The notes below the pieces were generated by a model, which was not told the DNA's origin, made no database searches, and saw only the letters and a list, made by a program, of their open reading frames with translations. Below, one piece after another: positions 26,237-40,200 of a DNA stretch of 64,000 nt. Every line of letters begins with the position of its first letter. Positions within the stretch are counted from its first letter, which is position 1. The translations under genes were made by a program, and so were the position numbers. Origin of the DNA: Prevotellaceae bacterium UBA1746 (lineage in GTDB: Bacteria; Bacteroidota; Bacteroidia; Bacteroidales; Bacteroidaceae); NCBI GenBank assembly GCA_905369775.1, contig CAJPJR010000002.1, positions 50,005-114,004 of the forward strand, in the 5' to 3' direction.

Positions 26237-27508
26237 ATGCTTTATTATCTTTTCCGTGCACTCGACCAGTTTGGCATCCCCGGATCAGCCCTTTGGAGCT
26301 ACGTTTCCTTCCGTTCGCTCCTGGCACTGATTCTCGGCCTCATCATTTCCATGTGGTTCGGCGAGTATTTCATCAAATGGATGAAGCGCCGTCACATCGG
26401 TGAAACCGCTCGCGACGCCAATATCGACCCCTTCGGCGTGAACAAAGTGGGGGTTCCCTCAATGGGTGGCCTCATCATCATTCTGGCCATCCTGGTTCCC
26501 ACACTGCTCCTCGGCCGATTGCGCAATATCTATACGCTTCTCATGATAGGCACCACAATTTGGTTCGGCGCCATCGGATTTCTCGACGACTACATCAAGA
26601 TTTTCAAGAAGAACAAGGAGGGTTTGGCCGGACGCTACAAGATTTTGGGCCAAGTCATCATGGGACTCGTCGTGGGCCTCACGCTCTATCTGAGTCCCGA
26701 CGCCGTGATTCGCGAAAATGTGGAGCGCGCCAAAGTGGGAGACAAGGTGGAAATCGTCCACAAAAGTGAGGCGGTGAAAAGCACCAAGACCACGATTCCG
26801 TTCGTCAAGAACAACAATTTCGACTACGCCGACCTGGTTGGTTTTCTCGGCGAGCACAAACAGGCTGCCGGTTGGGTGGTGTTTGTGCTGATGGTCATTA
26901 TTGTGACCACTGCCGTGTCGAACGGCGCCAATCTCAACGACGGAATGGACGGCATGGCCGCCGGCAACAGCGCTTTCATCTGCATTGCACTCGGCATACT
27001 CGCCTACGTTTCGAGCCACATCGAGTATGCCTCGTATCTGAACATCATGTTTGTGCCCGGATCTCAGGAACTGGTGATTTTCATCAGCGCCACCGTCGGC
27101 GCACTCATCGGCTTTTTGTGGTATAATGCCTACCCGGCGCAAGTGTTTATGGGCGACACCGGTTCGCTTACCGTGGGTGGCATCATCGGTGTATTGGCCA
27201 TTATCATCCACAAAGAACTGCTCGTTCCGCTGCTCTGCGGTGTCTTCCTCTTCGAAAGTGTGAGTGTGATCGTTCAAACCCAGGTGTTCAAATTCTTCAA
27301 GCGCCGCGGACGTCGGGTACGCGTGTTCAAAAGCACGCCCATACACGATGCTTTCCGTCGCCTCGATTCGCAATTGGATCCGACCTCAACCTATCTGTTG
27401 CGCAACTGGCCCAACGGAGCCTGGCACGAAGCGAAGATCACCGTGCGTTTCTGGATCACCACCATTCTTTTGGCCGCACTGACCATCATTACCCTCAAAA
27501 TCCGATAA
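26237..27508 (+). CDS. mraY: Phospho-MurNAc-pentapeptide translocase
   Basis: Transfers phospho-MurNAc-pentapeptide to undecaprenyl phosphate, making lipid I in the inner membrane. 423 residues, longer than the ~360 of E. coli, as in other Bacteroidota. About ten transmembrane helices. The FLDDYIKIF segment holds the Mg-binding Asp117-Asp118. NLNDGMDGMAAG is the second Asp motif. The C-terminal cytosolic loop has TPIHDAFRRLD where many enzymes have a multi-His motif, so only the first His is kept. The helix before the end, ITVRFWITTILL, is typical. Confidence 0.95.
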   Translation: MLYYLFRALDQFGIPGSALWSYVSFRSLLALILGLIISMWFGEYFIKWMKRRHIGETARDANIDPFGVNKVGVPSMGGLIIILAILVPTLLLGRLRNIYTLLMIGTTIWFGAIGFLDDYIKIFKKNKEGLAGRYKILGQVIMGLVVGLTLYLSPDAVIRENVERAKVGDKVEIVHKSEAVKSTKTTIPFVKNNNFDYADLVGFLGEHKQAAGWVVFVLMVIIVTTAVSNGANLNDGMDGMAAGNSAFICIALGILAYVSSHIEYASYLNIMFVPGSQELVIFISATVGALIGFLWYNAYPAQVFMGDTGSLTVGGIIGVLAIIIHKELLVPLLCGVFLFESVSVIVQTQVFKFFKRRGRRVRVFKSTPIHDAFRRLDSQLDPTSTYLLRNWPNGAWHEAKITVRFWITTILLAALTIITLKIR

Positions 27509-27525
27509 TCCTCTTCCCCATAGTT

Positions 27526-28914
27526 ATGAAACTTGTTGTTCTCGGTGCCGCCGAAAGTGGAGTCGGCGCCGCCATTCTCGCCCAACAAAAAGGATATGAT
27601 GTCTTCGTTTCCGATCGCGGCAGCATTCGTGCGCACTACAAAAGCCTGCTCGATGCGCACGCTCTGCCTTGGGAAGAAGGCCAACACACCGCCGAGCAGA
27701 TTCTCGACGCCGACGAAGTGGTGAAAAGTCCCGGTATTCCCGACGACGCTCCCATGGTCAAAGCGCTGCGTGAGAAGGGGGTGCCCATTCTCTCCGAACT
27801 CGAGTTTGCCGCCCGCTACACCCAGGCTCAATTGCTCTGCATCACCGGCTCGAACGGCAAGACTACGACCACATCGCTCATTTATCACATCTTGCGCGAG
27901 GCCGGTTACAACGTGGAACTCGCCGGAAACATCGGTAGATCCATGGCATTGCGCGTGGCAGAAAACGAAGAAAAAGGCGATCCCGACTGGTTCGTGCTCG
28001 AAATCTCTTCGTTCCAGCTCGACAACATGTACGACTTCCATGCCCACATCGCCGTGCTGCTCAACATCACCCCCGACCATCTCGACCGTTACGGCTATGT
28101 GATGCAGCGTTACGTCGATGCGAAGATGCGCATCATCCGCAATCAGACACCCGAAGACTACTTCATATACTGGGCCGACGACGAACATGTGCCCGATGAA
28201 TTGGCACGTTGCGAGCATCCCGCGCGGCAATTGCCCTTCGCCGACCACCCCCGCGCGGGACTTGCAGCCTATGGTCGCGGAGAAGCCGGCGACGACAGTT
28301 ACGGTTTCGCCGAAGGATCGAGCCTGGTCGTCGAACAACCGCGCGCCTTCTCCATCCCGCTCGCACAACTCTCCCTGCCGGGCAAACACAACCTGCGCAA
28401 CTGCCAGGCGGCAGCCCTCGCCACACTCGCTGCGGGTGTGGACCAAGCAACGTTGGCCCGCTGTCTCGCCGATTTTCCAGGCGTGGAACATCGACTCGAA
28501 CGCGTAGGAAGTTTCGACGGCGTGCAATATATCAACGACTCCAAGGCCACTAATGTCGACGCTTGCTTCGTGGCGCTCGACGCACAAACCCAACCCACGG
28601 TACTCATCGTCGGGGGACTCGACAAAGGCAACGACTACTCCACCCTCTACGACCTGGTGAGCCGCAAATGCCGCGCATTGGTCTACCTCGGTGCCGACAA
28701 CACCAAGCTCCACGAAGCCTTCGACGCGCTCGCCGAAGCCAAGGGCATCGCGGTGGCCGACACCCATTCCATGGCCGACTGCGTGAAAGCCTGCCGAAAG
28801 TTGGCACAAACCGGCGACACGGTGCTGCTTTCGCCCTGCTGTGCCTCGTTCGATCTGTTCAAAAACATGGAAGACCGTGGCGAACAATTCAAAGAACTCG
28901 TGCGTCAAGCTTAG
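27526..28914 (+). CDS. murD: UDP-MurNAc-L-alanine:D-glutamate ligase
   Basis: Adds D-glutamate to UDP-MurNAc-L-alanine, cytosolic. 462 residues. The N-terminal domain starts VVLGAAESGVGAA. The P-loop ITGSNGKTTTT has Lys112. VLEISSFQLD and NITPDHLDRYG follow in the central domain, and YINDSKATNVDA and LLSPCCASFDLFKN in the C-terminal domain. All are classical MurD boxes. 17 bp after mraY and 30 bp before ftsW. Confidence 0.96.
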   Translation: MKLVVLGAAESGVGAAILAQQKGYDVFVSDRGSIRAHYKSLLDAHALPWEEGQHTAEQILDADEVVKSPGIPDDAPMVKALREKGVPILSELEFAARYTQAQLLCITGSNGKTTTTSLIYHILREAGYNVELAGNIGRSMALRVAENEEKGDPDWFVLEISSFQLDNMYDFHAHIAVLLNITPDHLDRYGYVMQRYVDAKMRIIRNQTPEDYFIYWADDEHVPDELARCEHPARQLPFADHPRAGLAAYGRGEAGDDSYGFAEGSSLVVEQPRAFSIPLAQLSLPGKHNLRNCQAAALATLAAGVDQATLARCLADFPGVEHRLERVGSFDGVQYINDSKATNVDACFVALDAQTQPTVLIVGGLDKGNDYSTLYDLVSRKCRALVYLGADNTKLHEAFDALAEAKGIAVADTHSMADCVKACRKLAQTGDTVLLSPCCASFDLFKNMEDRGEQFKELVRQA

Positions 28915-28944
28915 CCGACGCACCTTTTTCCCAACGAACCACAC

Positions 28945-30144
28945 ATGACCCTCAGCCTAAAAAAACGTCCCAAGCTCTTAGTCGGCGATTACACGGTGTG
29001 GGCGATCTTTTTCACCCTCTGTTTCATCTCTGTCATTGAGGTGTACAGTGCCGGGAGCTACCTTACGATCAAAGAGAACAGCTACTTCTCGCCGCTCTTC
29101 AAGCAGATCTGCTACCTCGGATTGGCCGCTATCACGGCCTCGGTGGTGCAGTTCATCCACTTCCGCTACTTGTCTTATCTGGCCATCGGCGGCGGTGTCA
29201 TTTCGATCTTCCTTCTCTTTTTCACGCTCTTCGGAGGGCAGAACATCAACAACGGTGCCCGCTGGATCAGCATCGGGGGCATCAGCTTCCAACCCTCGGA
29301 ACTAAACAAACTCTGTCTCATCATTTACGCCACGGCCTTCACGGCCAACGCGCAAAAGCCCGACGGCACCACGCGAAAAATCTCCTTTCTGGTACTGGCG
29401 CCCACCTTCTTGTCGTTCGGTATCATCGCCACACAAAACCTCTCGACGGCCCTCATGCTCGTCGTGTCCGTCTTTTCCATTCTGTTCATCGGCAATGTGC
29501 CTTGGCGCAACTTCCTGAAAAGCCTGGCTTACTTCTCGATTGGCGCCGTTGCCCTGCTGGGTGCGTTTTGGCTCTACTGGGGACCGAACAGTACCATGAC
29601 GCAACGCTTCACCACCTGGGGCTCGCGTTTGGAGACTCGCGACGAACGTCCCCAAGACCCGCGCGATTTCGTCATCACCGACAAGAACCGACAGGTCACC
29701 CACGCCCACATTGCATTCGCGCGCAGCGGAGTCATCGGTCGCGGCCCGGGGCGCTCTGTGCAACGCGACTACCTTTCGGCCGCTTATTCCGATTTCATTT
29801 TCGCCATCATCGGCGAAGAGCTCGGCATCTTCGGCTGTGCCTTTGTTCTCTTGCTCTATATGGGTCTTTTCATCCGCACCTACTACATCGCCAAGCAGTG
29901 TACCGGCCGACCACCGGCCTTTATCGTGATGGGGATCGGCATCATTCTGCTCATTCAAGCCCTGGCCAATATGGCGGTGGCCGTAGGATTGGCACCGGTC
30001 ACGGGACAAACGCTCCCTCTCATCTCCAAAGGGGGTACGTCTAACCTGATTACGGGGGTGTATTTCGGCATCATTCTGTCTATCAGTCACTATGCCCGCA
30101 CCTGCAACCCCACGGAAGAGAAGAAAAAACTCCCCACGGCCTAA
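28945..30144 (+). CDS. ftsW: Septal peptidoglycan glycosyltransferase (FtsW)
   Basis: SEDS-family polymerase that works with FtsI. 399 residues, about ten transmembrane helices. NNGARWISIGG...FQPSELNKL, SAAYSDFIFAIIGEELG with the catalytic Asp283, and the C-terminal APVTGQTLPLISKGGTS are visible. RodA shares these motifs, but the position between murD and the end of the dcw run makes FtsW the better call. In many relatives murG, murC, ftsQ, ftsA and ftsZ follow; here a cyclophilin gene does. Confidence 0.94.
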   Translation: MTLSLKKRPKLLVGDYTVWAIFFTLCFISVIEVYSAGSYLTIKENSYFSPLFKQICYLGLAAITASVVQFIHFRYLSYLAIGGGVISIFLLFFTLFGGQNINNGARWISIGGISFQPSELNKLCLIIYATAFTANAQKPDGTTRKISFLVLAPTFLSFGIIATQNLSTALMLVVSVFSILFIGNVPWRNFLKSLAYFSIGAVALLGAFWLYWGPNSTMTQRFTTWGSRLETRDERPQDPRDFVITDKNRQVTHAHIAFARSGVIGRGPGRSVQRDYLSAAYSDFIFAIIGEELGIFGCAFVLLLYMGLFIRTYYIAKQCTGRPPAFIVMGIGIILLIQALANMAVAVGLAPVTGQTLPLISKGGTSNLITGVYFGIILSISHYARTCNPTEEKKKLPTA

Positions 30145-30157
30145 AACTCCTTCGCAC

Positions 30158-30847
30158 ATGCACCGCCTCATCGTCCTCCTTTGTGCCTTTGCCCTCCTCT
30201 TTCCGCTGTCGGGCAGGGCGCGGCGCGACACCCAAGTGGAATTTGTCACCACGGCCGGCAACTTCACCGTGCGCCTTCTGCGCGACACGCCCATCCATTC
30301 CCGGCATTTCGAGCAACTGGTGCGCGCCGGCTACTACAACGGCTTACTCTTCCACCGCGTCATTCGCGATTTCATGATTCAGGCCGGCGACTCCACCTCG
30401 CGCAACGCGGCTCCCGGCGTGCTCTTGGGAGAAGCCGATCGCAAAGAAACCCTCGCACCCGAAATCGATCTCCCCTATCACTACCACCGCCGCGGGGCAC
30501 TGGCCATGGCGCGCGAGTCGGACGAGGTGAATCCCGGTCGGCGCAGCAGTGCCACGCAGTTCTACATCGTTTGGGGCAAGACGTTCACTCCCGCGCGCCT
30601 CGCTCCGGTTCGTGCTCGCGTAGATGAAGCCACCGGACAGGAGGGAACCATCACCTCGTCCATGGCCGAAGAATATGAACACACCGGCGGCGCGCCGCAT
30701 CTCGACGGCCAATACACCGTGTTCGGCGAAGTGGTGAAAGGCCTCTCCGTGATCGACAAGATACAGCGCGTGGCCACCGACGACAACGACCGCCCGCTCG
30801 AAGACGTCCGCATCATTTCGGCACGCGTGGTGGGTGAGCAACGATAA
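30158..30847 (+). CDS. Exported cyclophilin-type peptidyl-prolyl isomerase
   Basis: 229 residues with a signal peptide (about 1-21, LIVLLCAFALLFPLSGRA). Cyclophilin motifs follow: VEFVTTAGNFTVRLL, GYYNGLLFHRVIRDFMIQAGD, GALAMARE, SATQFYIV and YTVFGEVVKGLSVIDKI. The FHR and QFYI residues match the active site. An insert lies between the last two blocks. It probably folds exported proteins in the periplasm. The ATG at 30158 gives the signal peptide, whereas the longer frame overlaps ftsW. Only 13 bp separate it from ftsW, so it is the last gene of the dcw transcript, which ends at 30977-31015. Confidence 0.92.
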   Translation: MHRLIVLLCAFALLFPLSGRARRDTQVEFVTTAGNFTVRLLRDTPIHSRHFEQLVRAGYYNGLLFHRVIRDFMIQAGDSTSRNAAPGVLLGEADRKETLAPEIDLPYHYHRRGALAMARESDEVNPGRRSSATQFYIVWGKTFTPARLAPVRARVDEATGQEGTITSSMAEEYEHTGGAPHLDGQYTVFGEVVKGLSVIDKIQRVATDDNDRPLEDVRIISARVVGEQR

Positions 30848-35247
<4,400 letters not shown>

Positions 35248-35276
35248 TCTGCGCCGACAATCGGCAGTAAACAGCA

Positions 35277-35317
35277 AATCCCCTCGCAACTCCGGTTGCG
35301 AGGGGATTATTTTTTTG
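35277..35317 (+). terminator. Intrinsic terminator of the beta-galactosidase gene
   Basis: A perfect 14-bp stem (35277-35290 with 35295-35308), TCCG loop, then ATTTTTTT. Confidence 0.92.
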
Positions 35318-35417
35318 CGCGTATGCGCTTTTTCCGATCAAGGATAGGCCAATACCCGTCTGAAGTCTCCAACGAGCTCCAAAGCGACGGGAGGGTGCAT
35401 TGCGACGATGTGGAGAT

Positions 35418-36431
35418 TTAACGCTCGGACTCCGATTTCGTTTCTTCGGCAGGCGAGGGAGGAAAAGCCGCCCGAATGTTTCGCATCAAGCCCTCGTACT
35501 TCGCGCGCTTCACGGCTGAGCCTTTGAAGAGCGTGCGGTACTGTTCGACCGTAAGACCGCGCCAATCGTCGCGCGACATGGCCGCCAAGGCCGCAGAGGG
35601 GTAGAATTCCGCCACATCGGTGGGGACGGAGAGCCGATTCCACGGACAGCAGTCGGTGCAGCGGTCGCAACCGTAGAACATGTGCCCCAGTTTGTGGCCG
35701 GTGCCTTCGGGGAGCGTCTCGCCGCGGTACTCGATGCTGAGATAAGAGAGGCATTTGCGCGCGTCGAGACCGAGTTCTCGGCTCAAAGCCTGGGTGGGAC
35801 AGCCACGCAAGCAGCGATCGCAGGTGCCGCACTGCGATTCCACCGGACTATCATAGGCATCGGCGGCGAAAGGCAGGAAGAGTTCGCCCAAGAAGAAGCG
35901 ACTGCCGGCACCGGGAATGATGAGTTGCGTGTTTTTCCCGATCCATCCCAGCCCCGAGCGCCAAGCCCAGTAGCGTTCGTCCACAGGGGCGGTGTCGGTG
36001 AAGGCGCGCGCGGTCGAAAAGACAGCCTCGGCGTCCGCACCGCCGGCACTTTCGTAGTGCGCACGCAGCGTGTTGAGGAGCGCAAAAAGACGCGATTTCA
36101 TCACCTCGTGGTAGTCTTGACCGCGGGCATAGCGGGCAATGGACAAACGACGCGGACGGCCGTCGGCACCGAGGGGATCGGGCGTGTGATAGTTGAGCGC
36201 GACGGACACAATGGTGCGCACGCCCTCGACTAACAAGCGGGGATCGCGGCGTTTCTCCTCGTTGCGCGCCAAATAGCTCATCTCGCCGTGACAACCCTCG
36301 GCGAGCCAACGCTCACGGCGCGCGACATGTGCGGCGTCCATGGGTTCGGCGGACGAAAGTCCACAGGCAAAAAAGCCGAGGCGGCGGGCCTCGGCTTTGA
36401 TGTAGGAGTGAGCAATACGATAATCGGACAT
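35418..36431 (-). CDS. queG: Epoxyqueuosine reductase
   Basis: Cobalamin- and Fe-S-dependent reduction of epoxyqueuosine to queuosine in tRNA, cytosolic. 337 residues from the ATG at 36431, which starts SDYRIAHSYIKAEARRLGF. The catalytic-Asp segment is FTDTAPVDER. Two [4Fe-4S] clusters are marked by CGTCDRCLRGCP and CDRCTDCCPW. A start 53 codons upstream is possible in frame, but its translation is basic and unlike the family, so it is rejected. It lies 226 bp downstream of the polysaccharide deacetylase on the same strand. Confidence 0.95.
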   Translation of the reverse strand: MSDYRIAHSYIKAEARRLGFFACGLSSAEPMDAAHVARRERWLAEGCHGEMSYLARNEEKRRDPRLLVEGVRTIVSVALNYHTPDPLGADGRPRRLSIARYARGQDYHEVMKSRLFALLNTLRAHYESAGGADAEAVFSTARAFTDTAPVDERYWAWRSGLGWIGKNTQLIIPGAGSRFFLGELFLPFAADAYDSPVESQCGTCDRCLRGCPTQALSRELGLDARKCLSYLSIEYRGETLPEGTGHKLGHMFYGCDRCTDCCPWNRLSVPTDVAEFYPSAALAAMSRDDWRGLTVEQYRTLFKGSAVKRAKYEGLMRNIRAAFPPSPAEETKSESER

Positions 36432-36657
36432 TGCGAATGGTTTCTTGGGGAGTTTGGCGAAAAAGCCCCCGTGTTTCGGCCCAAAACGGCGGTGTTTGCG
36501 GCGAAGGCTGCGGACTTTGCGGCACAGAAGCGCAAGCGGTGTGCGGACTTTCGCCGTGCCCGTTCGTGCAGTTTGGAGAGCTTGTCGCATTTCCGCCTCA
36601 TAGAGGGGCTGAGCAGGCGCGCTGCCTACGAAATGGACGATTTCACCGGAGACTTCC

Positions 36658-37269
36658 TCAATCGAAGACCTTAAAGGTGTAGCCTTCGGACAGCAACCAC
36701 TCGATGGATCGCGGCAGTGCCGTGCGGAGTTTGTCGATGCTCTTCAGGCTGTCGTGAAAAGTGATGATGCTTCCGGGACGCGCATAGCGACGCACGTTGG
36801 CAAACACCTCGTCGGCGTTGAGCCGCTTGGAGTAGTCGCGGGTTACAACGTCCCACATCACGACTTTGTAGTGGCGAAGGATGGCGAAATACTGCTTCCA
36901 CTTCATCCAGCCGTGGGGCGGACGGAACAGATCGGTGTGCAGATACTGATTGGCCTGCTCGACGTTGCGCACATACGAGCCGATGCCGTGCAGATGACCG
37001 CTGATGTGGTTGAATGTGTGGTTGCCCAAGCGGTGACCGCGGGCTTTCACCATTTCAAACTCGGCGGGATGCTTGCGAATGTTGTCGCCCACCATGAAGA
37101 ACGTGGCCTTCACGCCGTAGCGGTCGAGGACATCGAGCACCCAGGGGGTGACTTCGGGAATGGGGCCGTCGTCGAACGTGAGGTAGACCGCGCGCTCCGA
37201 AGGATCCATCCGCCACAGGGCGTGGGGATAGAGCCAACGGAGAAAAAAGGCGGGTTGTTCGATGATCAT
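36658..37269 (-). CDS. Polysaccharide deacetylase (NodB/CE4 family)
   Basis: Metal-dependent de-N-acetylation of a polysaccharide such as peptidoglycan or an exopolysaccharide. 203 residues, essentially the bare NodB domain. TFDDGP (31-36) carries the catalytic/metal Asp pair. NHTFNH (83-88) gives the two metal histidines. RPPHG is at 116-120, then W-D-V-V-T-R-D-Y-S and ITFHDS. No cleavable signal peptide is evident, so its location is unclear; a short hydrophobic start (FFLRWLYP) may associate it with the membrane. It begins 15 bp after the DUF2723 gene ends, so the two are co-transcribed and may act on the same glycan or envelope process (inference). Confidence 0.92.
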   Translation of the reverse strand: MIIEQPAFFLRWLYPHALWRMDPSERAVYLTFDDGPIPEVTPWVLDVLDRYGVKATFFMVGDNIRKHPAEFEMVKARGHRLGNHTFNHISGHLHGIGSYVRNVEQANQYLHTDLFRPPHGWMKWKQYFAILRHYKVVMWDVVTRDYSKRLNADEVFANVRRYARPGSIITFHDSLKSIDKLRTALPRSIEWLLSEGYTFKVFD

Positions 37270-37284
37270 GCGCGGAGCGTGAAG

Positions 37285-40200
37285 TTAGAAATCACCGTCT
37301 CCTTCGTCTTCACCGCCATTGCCGGGGGCAGCAGCAGCGGCACGACGCGCATTCATCGCGGAGATGAGCACATGGCCGGCGGTGGTGCGCTGCAACTGGT
37401 CGATGCGCTTGGTGTAGACGCCGACAAGCGGTGACTTACACTTCTGCAAACCTTCGATGGCCATGCCCAAGATTTGATACTGCTGCATGATGTCGCCGGA
37501 CATCGACGAGAGACGGCTTTCGGAGAAGCTGTTGTACCAGTCGAAATAGGCCAGCGAACGATCGGCCACGGCCTTCAAGATTCTTTCGGCCTGCTTGGTC
37601 TGGCCCAACTCGCGGTAGCATTCGGGCATCATCAGCAGACCGGTCTTCGAATCGATGCCGAGCGACCACACTTCGTAGGGCACTTGACGCTGAGGCAGCA
37701 CTTGTTCGCATTTTTCCAAGGCCTTCAGGGCTTTGTCGCGCTTGCCTTCCTTGATCAACTGCTGGGCCAACTGGGCGAAACGCATGCGGTGCGTGTAGCA
37801 GGTGCGCATCACGGTTTGATCGACGTAGACTTTCGGATCGGCAATGTGGCCGTAGCGGAACTTCTTCATGAAGTTGTCGTACATGCGTTCGGTGTCTACA
37901 CCGCTGTCACCGAGTTTGAAGGGCGTGACACGGGCGGCCAAACCTTCGAGCATCAAGTAGTTGTCCAAACCGGCCTGGTTGTCGCCGCCGAGTGTGGTGC
38001 TCATGTAGAGCGGACGGGTCCAATTGTGGTGAGCCAGCATTTCGTAGACCATCATCTCGCTCTTGGTGAGGATGCGCTTGCCGCGAAGCGAGATAAACAT
38101 CTTGTCGGGGATGCTGTCCTTGCCGTGGGGGAGCTTCATTCCGCTGCGCAATACGGCGGCTTTGTCCACGGTCATGACAATGGAGTCGGTGGGCACAAAG
38201 CCAATCTCGGGATTACGCACGAAATTGTCGATGATGTATTTCAGTTCGAACGGATCGTCCTTCTTGCCCTCGGCTTGGAAATCGTGTTTGAGCTGGAGTA
38301 GCTGCTCTTTCGCCTCGGGTTTGATGAAGAACATGTCGTGTCCCATGTTGTCAACGTACTCCCAACGCTTCCAAGTGATGGGCAATGAGGGACTATTCCA
38401 CGCCGGACGACGCATTTGATCGATATACCAGTCGGTTTGCAGGTAGGAGAGGTTGCAAACGCGGGCGTCGGTGCGATGACCTTCCACGTCTTGGTTGTAC
38501 CACAGGGGGAAGGTGTCGTTGTCGCCGTTGGTGAAGATGACGGGATCGCCCTTTTCATCGAGCGAATAGAGATAGTTCAAACCAAAATCGCGGGCGGCGG
38601 TGCGACCGGAGCGGTCATGGTCGTCCCAAGTCTGGCTGACCATCTGCAAAGGTACCGCCAAGGCGATGACCGAAGCGATGCCGGCGGAGGCAAGATGGGG
38701 CAATTTGCCGAAACGGCGCAATCCTTCGACGATGGCCGCGATGCCCAAACCGATCCATATGGCAAAGGCGTAGAAAGAGCCCGCATAGGCGTAGTCACGT
38801 TCGCGCGGTTCGCTCGGGGTTTGGTTCAAATAGAGGATAATGGCCAAACCGGTCATGAAGAAGAGGAAGAAGACAACCCAGAACTGCTGGATGCCTTTCT
38901 TTCCGCGGTAGGCTTGCCAGAACATGCCGAGGAGTCCGAGCAACAAGGGCAGGCAGTAGAACACGTTGTGTCCCTTGTTTTCGCGCAGATCGGCGGGGAG
39001 CTTCGACTGATCGCCGTAGAGGGCGTTGTCAATGAAGGGGATACCGGTGATCCACTGGCCGTGATCGAGCTCACCGTAGCTTTGTACGTCGTTCTGACGG
39101 CCGGCAAAATTCCACATAAAGTAGCGCCAATACATGAAATTCACCTGGTAGGAGAGGAAGAAGCGGAGGTTGTCCCACTGCGAAGGCATCTCGCCGGTGA
39201 AATCGTAGGATTGGCCGTCGTATTCTCCGTGCACATCCACCGGTTTCGTGTCGATACCGCCCAACCATTGCTGGTAAAGACCGGCATGGGCGCGGGAGAA
39301 CATGCGAGGGAAGAGCATTTTTTGTTCAGAAGGGTAAACGGGTTGGCCATTTACCTCGACAATGTCATATTTGTCGGACTCGTTCGCATTTTTCTTCTCG
39401 TGACGCTGCACGCTTTCCTCCTTGCCGTAACCCACAGCTTGCGAGGTAAAGGCCTCACCATAGAGGAGGGGTTTCTGACCATACTGCTCGCGGTTCAGGT
39501 AAGTGCCGAGCGAGAAGATGTCTTCGGGCGAGTTTTGGTCCATCGGCGTGTTTTGCGTGGAGCGCAACACGATGAGTGCGTAGGACGAATAGCCGATCAT
39601 GAGCATCAACATGCAGAGCAGCGAGGTGTTGAGCGCGCGTTTGCGCACCACAAATTGGCCCTTTTTCTTCCAGCTCAGGAGGAGAGCCAGCACTGCCAGC
39701 ACAAAGAAACCGAGCAACAGGGGCGTAACATAGCCTTTGCCGTAGAACGGAATGCCCAACATGCCCACACTGGCAACGTAAAGCGCGACGCTGAGTGTAC
39801 GATTGTTTTGGAGGGTCGACCACAAAGCGGCACTCACCACCGCAATCAAGGCGAGGATGTAGATGATCATACCGCTGTTGAACGGCAAACCAACCAAGTT
39901 GACGAAGAACAACTCGAACCAACCGCCCACTTTCACGATGCCGGGAACCACACCATAGAGCACGGCGGCCACAAGAATCACGCTGAGAACGAGGGCAATG
40001 AGCGAACCTTTCAAATTGGCGTCGGGCCATTTCTTGTAATAGTAGACCAAGACGATGGCGGGCAAGCACAGCAAATTGAGCAAGTGCACGCCGATGGACA
40101 AGCCGGTGAGGTAGAAAATCAGCACAATCCAGCGATCGGCGTGCGGTGAATCCGCGTTGTCTTCCCACTTCAGGATGAGCCAGAACACCAAAGCCGTGAA

